A stretch of DNA of 28,007 bases. It comes from Coemansia sp. RSA 1804 (lineage: Eukaryota; Kickxellomycota; Kickxellomycetes; Kickxellales; Kickxellaceae). Each line of letters begins with the position of its first letter. Positions within the stretch are counted from its first letter, which is position 1. The stretch spans positions 1 through 28,007 of the forward strand of contig JANBTH010000190.1 in assembly GCA_027578815.1 (NCBI GenBank). Reading direction: 5' to 3'. The notes under the pieces were generated by a model. That model was not told where the DNA came from and ran no database searches. It saw only the letters and a list, made by a program, of their open reading frames with translations. The position numbers were made by a program, and so were the translations under genes. This document shows, in pieces, positions 1 through 9,100 of this stretch.

Positions 1-2640
1 CGCCTCGCGTACGCGCGCGCGGCGGCGTCCGTGCACCACGACAGCCAGCTGGTGCTGCTGCTGCAGCTGGCGCAGATTCGGCTGCGCAGCGCCGAAGAGG
101 AGGAGGAGGAGAAGGAGAATGACGGCGACGCTGCGGGCGCGCAGGAGGCCTGGGCGCGAGTCAACGCCGACCTCGACTTCCTGCTGCGCGATGCCAGCGT
201 TGCGGCGGTGTCTGCATCGGCATCGGCGCCTGCGCAGGCGCCGAAGCTGGCGGAGCCGCTGGCTGCGCTGGTGGACGCCGACGCGCTGGACGCGATGGAT
301 GCGCATGCGCGGAGCCTGGGCTGGTGCCGCGTCTGGATCCGCAGCCTCGAGGGCTTGGAGGCTGCGGATGCCGGCGAGTGGGCTGCATTCCTGGCTGCCG
401 CCGACGCCGAGCGGCGCGTGCCGCGCTCCGCCAGTCTGGCCGACGGCGAGCTCCTCCGCGCGATGCCGGCGGCCGTTGCGCTGCGCGACCTCATCGTGGT
501 GCGCCTGCTGCGGCCGGACCGCGTGCTTGCGGCGGCGGCGCGGTTTGCGGCGGCGGTGTTTGGCGGCGAGGACGGCGACGGCGCGGCATCGACGCTCGAG
601 GCTGCCGGCATGGCGGCGGATGCGAATCTGCGCGAGATCGCAACCGTCGAGGTGGCGGCGACGACGCCGATTGCGCTGTGCTCGGTGGCCGGGCACGATG
701 CGGCCAACCGCGTGGATGCGCTGGCGGAGGAGATGCGCCGCCCCGTGGTGTCGGTTGCCATGGGCTCCGTCGAGGGCTTTGCGCTGGCCGACCAGGCGAT
801 TGCGGCGGCGGCCAAGAGCGGCGGCTGGGTGCTGCTCAAGAACGTGCACCTGGCGCCGGCCTGGCTTGCGCAGCTCGAGAAGCGCCTGCAGTCGCTGCGC
901 GCCCACGCGATGTTCCGCCTGTTCCTGACGATGGAGATCAACCCGGCGGTGCCGCACAGCCTGCTGCGCCGCGCGCGCACCCTCGTGTTCGAGCCGGCGC
1001 CGGGCATCCGCGCGAATCTGCTGGAGAGCCTCAGCGACGCCAGCTACGCCGGTGGCGGCGGTGACTCTCAGGCGTTTCCGGCCGAGCGCACCCGCCTGCA
1101 CTTCCTGCTGGCGTGGCTGCACTCGGTGGTTGTCGAGCGGCTGCGGTATGCGCCGCTCGGCTGGACCAGCCGGTACGAGTTCAGCGATGCGGACTATGCG
1201 TGCGCGCGCGCCACGGTTGACCGGTGGATCGGCGCTGCGGCGGCCGGCAAGGCCAACATCGATCCGGCGCGCATTCCGTGGGCCGCGATCCGCGCGCTGC
1301 TTGGCGCCAGCGTGTATGGCGGGCGCATCGACAGCGACTACGACCGGCGCGTGCTCGAGTCGTTTGTTGCGCGCTGGTTCTGCGCCGACGCGTACGGCGC
1401 CGAGTTTGCGCTGGTCGATGCCGCCGATAATGGCGGCGGCGGCGGCCAGGCGGCTGCGCTGCTTGCGCCCGAGGGCACCCGCCTCGACGACTTTGTGCGC
1501 TGGTGCCACGCGCTGCCCGACAGCGAGCCGCCCACGTGGCTCGGCCTGCCGCCGAACGCCGAGACGCTGCTGCTGGTGCAGAAGGGCCGCCGGCTGGTCG
1601 CCGATGCGCGCCGGCTGCGGGCGCTGATGGACGACGATGACGACTATGAAGATGGCGACGATGCTGGTGGCGACCGTTTGGATGCCGGCGATGCCGATTC
1701 CGAGGGCGCCCGCCAGCCGGCCCACATGCGCCAGGTCGAGACGCTGGCGGCCAGCTTTGCGGCGGCGCTCCCCGAGTCGCTTCCATCGCTTCCTTCTTCG
1801 CCCGATGCGGCTGGCTGTGGCGGTGGAGCGGATGCGCAGGTTCCGCTGCTGCGCGTCATCGAGCGCGAGAACGCGGTTGCGCGCTCGCTGCTGGCGCAGG
1901 TGCGGCTCGATCTGGCGCAGCTGCGCGCGGTCTGTCGCGGCGAGCGCAAGCAGACCAACCATCTGCGGCGGCTGCTGGCGGACTTTGGCGCCGGCTGCGT
2001 GCCCCGCGCCTGGGCCGGAACCTACACTGTTCCGCGCGACTGCTCGCTCACCGCGTGGGTCGCCGACTTTGCCAGCCGCCTGGAGCAGTCCCGCGAGCTG
2101 GTCGCGCGCATCGAGCGCAGCCAGAGCCAGCCGCCGTCTTCGCCGGGCGCTGCGGTGCGCGAGATCCAGACCCACCGCGTCTGGCTCGGCGGGCTCCTGC
2201 ACCCTGAGGCTTTCGTCACGGCCACGCGCCAGGCCGTGGCCAAGCAGCTGCAGTGCTCGCTGGAGGAGCTGGCCATCTCGGTGTCGCTCGACACGAGCAC
2301 TAGCAGTGATGGCGACGATCCTTCCTCGTTCGCCGTCAGCGGGCTCCGCATCGAGGGCGCCGCCTGGCTGCCCGACCGCCGTGCGCTGGCGCTGAACGAT
2401 GGCGCGGCCGAGCGGCTGGGCGTGTGCCGCCTCAAGTGGGTGCGTCGCAGCGATGGCGACGGCAACGGCCGGGCGCAGCATGCCGGCCTGCTTGCCGCCG
2501 CGGCCGGGATTCCCGTGTATCTCAACGCCGACCGCTCCGTGCTGCTGTTCGAGGCCACGCTGCCGATCGACCAGGCCGCCGGTTCCGCCACCACTCCCAG
2601 CGCGGTTGTGCAGCGTGCGGTGGCCCTCATTGCTGCGTGA
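1..2640 (+). CDS. DYN1: Cytoplasmic dynein 1 heavy chain, C-terminal part (5' end outside window)
   Basis: The frame is open from base 1 to the TGA at 2638-2640, giving 879 residues with no start; the gene begins upstream. It encodes the end of the minus-end microtubule motor that moves nuclei, vesicles and endosomes in filamentous fungi. Visible in order: the end of AAA5 with an LRPDR-type lid segment (around residue 165), then AAA6 with the degenerate P-loop CSVAGHDA (residues 227-234), the GWVLLKNVHLAP block and FRLFLTMEINP. These are followed by the RLRYAPLGW, YGGRID and LGLPPNAE blocks and the C-terminal cap ending near LLHPEAFVTATRQ. All match cytoplasmic dynein 1 better than dynein 2 or axonemal chains. 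Odd points: a run of glutamates near residue 33, an acidic Asp/Gly-rich insertion around residues 543-565, and alanine-rich expansions, with almost every third base G or C. Identification is firm; only the exact gene extent is unknown. Confidence 0.95.
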   Translation, partial: RLAYARAAASVHHDSQLVLLLQLAQIRLRSAEEEEEEKENDGDAAGAQEAWARVNADLDFLLRDASVAAVSASASAPAQAPKLAEPLAALVDADALDAMDAHARSLGWCRVWIRSLEGLEAADAGEWAAFLAAADAERRVPRSASLADGELLRAMPAAVALRDLIVVRLLRPDRVLAAAARFAAAVFGGEDGDGAASTLEAAGMAADANLREIATVEVAATTPIALCSVAGHDAANRVDALAEEMRRPVVSVAMGSVEGFALADQAIAAAAKSGGWVLLKNVHLAPAWLAQLEKRLQSLRAHAMFRLFLTMEINPAVPHSLLRRARTLVFEPAPGIRANLLESLSDASYAGGGGDSQAFPAERTRLHFLLAWLHSVVVERLRYAPLGWTSRYEFSDADYACARATVDRWIGAAAAGKANIDPARIPWAAIRALLGASVYGGRIDSDYDRRVLESFVARWFCADAYGAEFALVDAADNGGGGGQAAALLAPEGTRLDDFVRWCHALPDSEPPTWLGLPPNAETLLLVQKGRRLVADARRLRALMDDDDDYEDGDDAGGDRLDAGDADSEGARQPAHMRQVETLAASFAAALPESLPSLPSSPDAAGCGGGADAQVPLLRVIERENAVARSLLAQVRLDLAQLRAVCRGERKQTNHLRRLLADFGAGCVPRAWAGTYTVPRDCSLTAWVADFASRLEQSRELVARIERSQSQPPSSPGAAVREIQTHRVWLGGLLHPEAFVTATRQAVAKQLQCSLEELAISVSLDTSTSSDGDDPSSFAVSGLRIEGAAWLPDRRALALNDGAAERLGVCRLKWVRRSDGDGNGRAQHAGLLAAAAGIPVYLNADRSVLLFEATLPIDQAAGSATTPSAVVQRAVALIAA

Positions 2641-3230
2641 CAGCTGGTGCTGCTTCTTAGTTGTTGTTTTTCCTCCTCTTTTCGGTTCTCAGAACCCAGG
2701 AACAATCAATCAATCAGTTCGGTCAGTCGGTTGGAAATACCAAAGTGCAGTAGCTTTCCAGACCCGAAGAATGGGGGCAAGGTCATAAATCCAGGAACCT
2801 GCCACCAGTACCACTGGCTATTGTCCATCCTCGTCTTCATTGTCATTCTCATTGTGCGTCGGCGTATTCGGAATTACTATTTCCTGCCCTGCCTTATTCA
2901 CCCACTCATTCATTCATTAATCTTCCATGTCTGTTGTGCTGAGCTCTCTGTGCATGTGGAAATGCCCAAGTGCGCTCTGCAAATAACCCAAATGGCTGGT
3001 CACCTGGTTGGGGGTGGGGGAATGGGTTTTCTCTCTCTTTTTCGCAGTTGCGAGGGATGAGACAAAGAAACGAGTCGCAAATCCTTTTTCACCTTACTTT
3101 GCTCTGCAGTCTGCGTGCTTCTTAAGAAGCAGACGCAAACCGGTTTCCAGCCGCAGGACCACCACCCATTGTGGTAAAGGGAAATGGCGGTGGTGGTCTC
3201 TTTTTCGCCCTTCGCGTTGTCAGTCAGACG

Positions 3231-3258
3231 GTTGTTGTTGTTGCTGCTGCTGTTGCTG
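3231..3258. repeat. TTG/CTG trinucleotide microsatellite
   Basis: An uninterrupted run of TTG and CTG triplets in non-coding DNA. A similar mixed GTT/GCT tract occurs near 5120-5148. Likely replication slippage; length may vary between isolates. Confidence 0.7.
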
Positions 3259-3512
3259 TGGAGGTGGGCTTGCTTTTTACTGCTTTCTTTCCTTTCTGGA
3301 TTCTTGGGAGAGGAAGAGATTGGGTGCAGCAAAAAAACATAAAAGATTTCTCTCCTTTTTCAAAAAGACATTTTTTATAAAGCTTTTTGTGTCCTCTCGT
3401 TAAACTTTTATTTTATTTTACTCTCTCTCGATATAAAATGTTATAATTGGAGCCGCCAGCTAGCGCAACCATTGTTATTGCCCCTCCCCTGTCTATTAAT
3501 CCACCCGCTTTA

Positions 3513-3520
3513 TTTATACA
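3513..3520 (+). promoter_or_regulatory. TATA-like element upstream of the GPI-type protein gene
   Basis: TTTATACA sits about 140 bases before the ATG at 3658, within an AT-rich TTTATT repeat. The intervening leader carries a CAA repeat (about 3605-3620), typical of unstructured fungal 5' UTRs. Position and composition are the only support. Confidence 0.3.
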
Positions 3521-3657
3521 TTTATTTATTTATTATTTGCGTCCTCTGCCCGTTGCTATTGCGATACACTCTGCCCGACTCTGTTCTGCTTGGATTAACA
3601 GCAAAACAACAACAACAACAAACCCCCATTCCACACACACACGCATAAGAGATACCG

Positions 3658-4389
3658 ATGCGGCACAAGGGCCTGTGCAGCTTGGCTGCGGCGGCGCTGA
3701 TGGCGGGGACTGTGGCGGGCGACATTGTTCTGTCGGTGGCGTCGCCCAGCAACATGGACGACTACATGGCGGTGCTGTCGAGCGCGTGGCCCACGCTGTA
3801 TCCGAAGCTGGAGGAGCAGCTGCAGATAGCGGCGACGCAGGTGCCGGCCGAGTACAGCTACTTGTGGTCGCTGCTCGGCGTGGCCGACGGCGCGGTGCCG
3901 TCCACGTTCGACGCGCAGTGGGCCGGGGCGTTTGTTGAGAACGCGCAGGCGCTCGGGCCGACGACGATTGCGGCGCACGAGATCCCGGGCGCCGAGTCCG
4001 ATCCCGCCGCACAGCCCACTGCGCTGGTTTCCACCAACGCCGACGGCGTCGTTGCCACGGCGGCGGGCGTCGCTGTTGGCAGCCCCACGATCGTCGTGGC
4101 CATCAACGGCAATGTCGCCCGCTATCCGCACGACGCGAGGAGCTCCGACGACGCCGGTAGCAGCGATGAGTCCGCCGAGGAGTCCGCTGACGATGGCGAT
4201 GTCGATGGCGACGTCGATTCTGGCGCTGCGTCTGGTTCGTCCGACCAGTCCTCGTCGCACGACTCCGACTCCTCCTCTTCCTCCTCCGCTGCATCCCGTG
4301 GCGCTCGGCCGCTTGGCGCCACGCATCTTCTGGCTGCGGCTGCGGCTGCTGCCATTGCTGGGCTGACCTCCATCCCGCTGCGGTGGTGA
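3658..4389 (+). CDS. Small secreted, probably GPI-anchored cell-surface protein
   Basis: A 243-residue protein. Residues 1-21 form a signal peptide (basic RHK, then an Ala/Leu core, with predicted cleavage at VAG|D). Residues 22-105 form a compact, probably helical domain rich in Leu, Trp and Tyr. The C-terminal half is low-complexity Ser/Asp/Glu-rich (about 160-225), like a wall-spanning stalk, and ends in a small hydrophobic Ala/Leu segment that fits a GPI-attachment signal. The layout resembles fungal surface proteins such as the SRP1/TIP1 group, but I cannot assign the domain to a family by eye. The tail ends in LRW, slightly polar for a GPI signal, so secretion without an anchor is possible. 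The start is the only Met preceding the signal peptide. A hairpin-forming inverted repeat follows about 160 bases after the stop. Confidence 0.75.
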   Translation: MRHKGLCSLAAAALMAGTVAGDIVLSVASPSNMDDYMAVLSSAWPTLYPKLEEQLQIAATQVPAEYSYLWSLLGVADGAVPSTFDAQWAGAFVENAQALGPTTIAAHEIPGAESDPAAQPTALVSTNADGVVATAAGVAVGSPTIVVAINGNVARYPHDARSSDDAGSSDESAEESADDGDVDGDVDSGAASGSSDQSSSHDSDSSSSSSAASRGARPLGATHLLAAAAAAAIAGLTSIPLRW

Positions 4390-4551
4390 TAGTCAAGCAG
4401 CCCTTCGTTTTTAGAGTGAGAGGGGGAGGCGGAGGCGGAGTTTTGTTTTTTCCAGGAACTTGCTGATTCATTAACCTTTTTTCTTGATTTCTTCATCTCC
4501 CTCTCCTCCAGCTTTTTTCCTTTTCTCTCTCGTTCTTGATTCCTGCGTATG

Positions 4552-4581
4552 GCGGCGTGGCTCCTATTTGAGCCACGCTGT
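4552..4581. repeat. Inverted repeat able to form a stable hairpin
   Basis: GCGTGGCTC at 4555-4563 is perfectly complementary to GAGCCACGC at 4570-4578 around a six-base loop. One G-C pair and two G-T wobble pairs extend the stem to 12. It lies in the likely 3' UTR of the gene ending at 4389. Its GC-rich arms stand out from the T-rich surroundings. Confidence 0.65.
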
Positions 4582-5359
4582 AATTTCCCCCTCCCATTTA
4601 TCTATTGTCTTTCGTTTTTTTTCTAATCTCTATTCCGATATCTTTTGTTGCATGCCAACCGTCTTCATTGCTCAAGGGGGGTGATGCAGACGATAGCCGA
4701 TGGAAGCTGGCAGTCGTTGTGGGTGGGTAATTGCGAAATAGGAACTCGATCGCTGGTGATCGATCCATCGCGGTGCAATACAACAAGCGGCAGATAGATC
4801 CACATACACTCGCGTAGTCACAGCATGGTGTATCCTGCTTGTCGGATACAAACGTAGAATAGCGATTGCGATATTAGCTATTCGCCTAGCTGTGGTGTTT
4901 ATCCTGCCAGCTACCCCCCCCCACCCCAATCGCAACTCTCTCCTTTCTTCCATGTTGAAAAGGAAGTGGGGGTGGGTGGGAAAAAAGCAAGGCCCTACTC
5001 GTCTGGTTCTAACATCTCTCTCTTTCTCTCTCTGTGAAGAATGAGTTGAAAACCGGAAAGACATCAAGCCGCCAATCTAGTCAAAACGAAGAAAATACCG
5101 CAACAGGCGCTTGTCAGGTTTGTTGCAATTGTTGTTGCTGCTGCTGCGGTTCCGACTAGCCAACAATTGCAGCTCTTTTTCCTTGTTGCTCTTGTTCTTG
5201 CGGCTGGATGAATGGGTGCGATCTTTTCTCATTTCCTTCTCTTTGCTGCTCAAAAAAAAGGCTCTTTGTTGTAGCTCTTGCAGCAATCGCAGAGAAAAAC
5301 AAATACATAAGAAAGGCTGCTGGCGGATGCAGCAAAAAAAGAAAGGCGGTCACATCCAG

Positions 5360-5383
5360 TTTCGTTTCGTTTCATTTCGTTTG
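5360..5383. repeat. TTTCG pentamer repeat
   Basis: Four TTTC(G/A) units followed by TTTG in non-coding DNA. Minor slippage repeat; no function inferred. Confidence 0.6.
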
Positions 5384-6190
5384 TTTTCTTGTCTATTTTT
5401 CTGGTCAATAGTAGAAAATAGAATAAAAATAAAATAAATAGATTTTCTTCCTCCTCTTCCTTATTTCATACAGAAAACGTCTGTGCGCCCTTTTATTGTT
5501 CCGGTAAGCTTGTAGTTTGTTCCATTCCACGTACCCACTCGTTCAGTGCACAGTAACTTTTCCCCTCCCCCCGCTCGCCCCTCTCCTCTCCTCCCCCTTT
5601 CTTATCCTTGTCCTAGACTGCTGGAGGCAGCGTGGACAACAGCAAGCTGCCTCTTCCCGTTGCTGCTGGCCTTGTGGCCCATGTTTCAAGCAAAAGAAAA
5701 AACAGGAGCCATTCCCGCTTACTCCACTTGCTCTTGGATCCCCCATGCAATGTTATTTTATTATGTTTTCGTTGAAAAAAAAGGAGGGGATGCCAATGAT
5801 AAAAGAAAAAATGTGACAGGGCAAGAGATTACGCAATTGAGCTTTTTTGATGACTTTTTCTTACTCTTTGTTTGCTTTGTTAACAAATCAGTTGCTACTT
5901 TTGCCTTCCTGAGAAAATAAAAAATTAGGGAGAAAAGGGAAAGGTGCAAGAGTGGTTTACTAGTTTCCTTCTCTTTCTTTCTTCCATACATTCATCATCT
6001 CCTTCATCCGTAACAAACCTAATACTCCTAGTGTTTCTACTACTACTACCTGTTGTTCCCTTTTCCCCTCCCCGCTGTAGACACTAAGGCAACAGAAAAG
6101 ATCGCACGAGTTCTGTAGGACGGAACAAAGCAAAGAGCACAGCTCCCAAACTACATTCATTCACTTATTACTAGAAAAAGCCCAACACTA

Positions 6191-9100
6191 ATGGCACGGG
6201 TGCTTCGACAGATGCAGCCCAAGCCATCACGCGCAGGCGCAGCAGCAGCAGCGGCGGTGTGCGCATGCGTGGGCGTCTACAATGCGCACAGACTGGTGTC
6301 GCACGCATCGGCGTTTCCCCTTCTCACACCCGGCGACGGCGCATCGGCGGCGGCATGCGGAGCGGAGGGGTGGGCGCGGACGATGCACAACGGGTGTTTT
6401 CGCGAGGGCTTCCTGTGGCCGGCGATTCTGTACCTGGCAGCCAGCGCGGCATCGCTTTTGGCGGCGGCGTGCTTGGCGTTCCCCGGCACACGCGCAGATT
6501 ACAGCGCTGTTTCGCCGCTTGCGCGGCTGGGCGTGGGCAACACTGCGAAATGCGTGCGGCGGCCTCCCGGCCCCGTGACGATGGCCGACAATCGTCGCGC
6601 GGTTGGCGTGGGCGTGGTGGCGGCGGCGGCGGCGCAGATGGCGGTGCATGGCGCATGGTGGCGATACCAGCTGAAGCACAGCGCGGCGGCGGCGGCCGGC
6701 GCCCGCGCGTACCCGGCGGCGCTGCTCGAGACGAGTGCGGTTGTGCTGGCGGCGGCGGCGGCGCTTGTTCTGGCGCTCTGGCGCAGCAACCGCCTGGTCT
6801 ACGCCGGCCTGTTCCCGTGGCCGCTGCCTGCGCTGGCCGGCGTGCAGCTCGCCACCACGGCGGCCGAGTCCTACTACTCGTTCTTTGATGGCGATCACGC
6901 TGATCTGCCGATCGCCGGGCCCCGCGCGACGCCGCGATCTAATCTGCTGGTTCTGGCGGCGCTGGTCTGTGCCGCCTCCGTCGTGCTGTTCTCCCGCGCG
7001 CAGCAGCGTCCGACGTTCACGCGCATCGAGGACCCAGCGGCGGCAGCAGCGGCGGCGGCGGCGGCCGTTGATCCCGCCGCTGATTCGGACGGGATCACCG
7101 ACGACGACGTCGACCACGATGCTGCCACGCCGCTGGCGCACCCGAGCGAGCTGAAGGTCGGCGGCCTCGTGGAGACGCCCGAGTTCCGGGTTTCGTGGTT
7201 CGACAGCCTGTCGTTCTCGTGGGCCAACGATCTGCTGCGCACCGGCGCCGCGCGGCAGCTGCAGTACGCCGATCTGTACAGACTCGACGCCGTCGATATG
7301 CCGGTGACCAGCTGGCGCCGGTACCTGCGGCGGCGCAAACCCGGGAGGTCGCTGTTTGCGGCAATGGCGCTGACGTTTGCGCCCGAGTTCGGCGCCCAGG
7401 CCCTGCTGGCCGTCGTCAGGTGCGTGCTCGAGTTCTCGGGGCCCTTCTTCCTGCAGCGCATCCTCAGGACCATCGAGCAGTCGAGCGGCGGCGATGGCGC
7501 GCCCGTCAGGCTGCGGACCGCCTACCTTGATGCGTTCGGGCTCCTGTTCTGCGGACTCCTGGGCACGCTGTTTGGCAACCAGACGCTGTGGATCGGCCGC
7601 CACATCGGGCTGCGCATCAAGGGCCTGCTGGTCGCCGAGCTCTCGGCAAAGACCCTGCGCCGCCGCGGCAAGGGCTCGTGGGACGAGGAGAAGAACAAGA
7701 AGAGCAGTGGCAGTGGCGCGGAGCCGGCTGGATCGGACGACAAAGAGGACGACAGTGGCGATGGAGCTGCCGCCGACGGCAAGATCATGAACCTGCTGAC
7801 GGCCGACTTCCAGCGCGTGACGGAGGTGTCGGCGTACCTGGACAACGTGTACGCGATGCCGCTGTCGCTTGTGATCGGGATCTGGTACATGTACCGGATG
7901 CTCGGGGTGTCCTCGCTGGTTGGGCTGTCGATCGCCGTAGTCTATGCGCCGCTCTCGAAGGCGCTTTTCACGCGGCTGACGGACATCGAGGAGCGCCTCA
8001 ATGCGCTCAGCGACAAGCGCGTGGCCATGATCACCGAGCTGCTGCAGGGCATCCGCGCGGTCAAGCTGTTTGGCTGGGAGTCGCATTTCGTCGACAAGGT
8101 CGATCGCCAGCGCGAGCACCAGCTCTCGTACCTCTGGCTGGTCATCTCGTGGTGGCTGCGCATTGGCGTGGTTTCCTCGCTTGGGCCGATGCTGATTCTC
8201 ATCGTCATCTTCACCACCTACGTGGCCGTGCTCGGCAACACGCTGACGGCCGAGATTGCCTTCACCTCGATCTCGGTGTTCCAGCTCGTGCGCATCGTGT
8301 TTGAGCACATGCCCGGCTACCTGTCGTGGGCCATCAACGGCTATGTTTCGCTCGGCCGCATCGACTCGTACCTTGGCCAGCCGCAGGTGCAGGAGCTCGA
8401 GAAGCGCGTGGGGCCGTCATCTGGCGCCGATGCTGGTGCCGATGCGCTTGGCTTTGAGGCCGCCGACTTGGCCTGGGATGAGGCGTCCGAGTCCAGCGAG
8501 CAGCGGGCCAAATCGGCCATTTCCGCCTCCTCGGCCGTCGCTGGTGGTGGCTGCGGCCCGAGCGAGGCGACCACAAAGGCCGGCACTCCCAACACAGAGT
8601 GCGCCAACGGCAGCCAGCCCGAAGACGAGGCAACGCCGCTGCTTGGGCAGAAGCCGTCGTCCTCGCGTCCGCACATAGCAATCAGCCCGGCGCCATCGTC
8701 GTCCGCGTCGCTGGCGCGCATGGATAGCGACAATGATAACGGCGACATTGCCGACTTCTCGCTGAAGAACATCGATGTGCGGTTCCCGCTCGGAGGGCTG
8801 TCCATTGTTGCCGGCCCCACGGGAAGCGGCAAGTCGTCGATGCTGTCGGCGCTGATTGGCGAGATGTCGCTGACACGCGGCCGTATCCTGCTCCCTACCG
8901 AGGCTGCCATCGAGTCCCAGGCCGCCAAGGCCGGCGACGCTTACCGCGAGATTGTGGAGCTGTCGGACGAGGGGCTGGCGATCCGCGACGTTGCGTATGT
9001 TGCGCAGGAGGCGTGGCTGCGCAACGCTACGATTCGCGAGAACATTCTGTTTGGTGAGCCGTACAACAGGGAAAGATATGAAGAAGTGCTGCGTGTCTGT

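Larger units (their letters stand above)
2641..3657. other. Spacer: dynein 3' UTR and upstream region of the secreted-protein gene
   Basis: No credible gene is seen. The sequence is T-rich with low-complexity tracts, including a TTG/CTG trinucleotide run at 3231-3258. The open frames here translate to low-complexity Ser/Phe/Cys-rich strings with no recognisable domain. A TATA-like stretch and a CAA-rich leader lie near the 3' end. Confidence 0.6.
4390..6190. other. Long T-rich spacer before the first ABC transporter
   Basis: About 1.8 kb without a supportable gene. It contains pyrimidine tracts (for example 5016-5034), a short TTTCG-type pentamer repeat at 5360-5383, trinucleotide runs near 5120-5148, and a perfect inverted repeat at 4555-4578. 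Short open frames on both strands are low-complexity. It presumably holds the promoter and 5' leader of the gene at 6191, but no clear core element could be singled out. Confidence 0.55.

Noticed and set aside
3008..3403. Cys- and Phe-rich small open frame
   Set aside because: It is produced by the TTG/CTG microsatellite and T-rich spacer; no domain or conserved start.
3595..4326. A 243-residue minus-strand frame opposite the secreted-protein gene
   Set aside because: Arg/Gly/His-rich shadow. The plus strand has a signal peptide, a coherent domain and a GPI-like end.
6227..8308. A 693-residue minus-strand open frame opposite the first ABC transporter
   Set aside because: It is the shadow of a GC-saturated coding sequence: Arg/Gln/His-rich, no domain, and fully antisense to a clear transporter.
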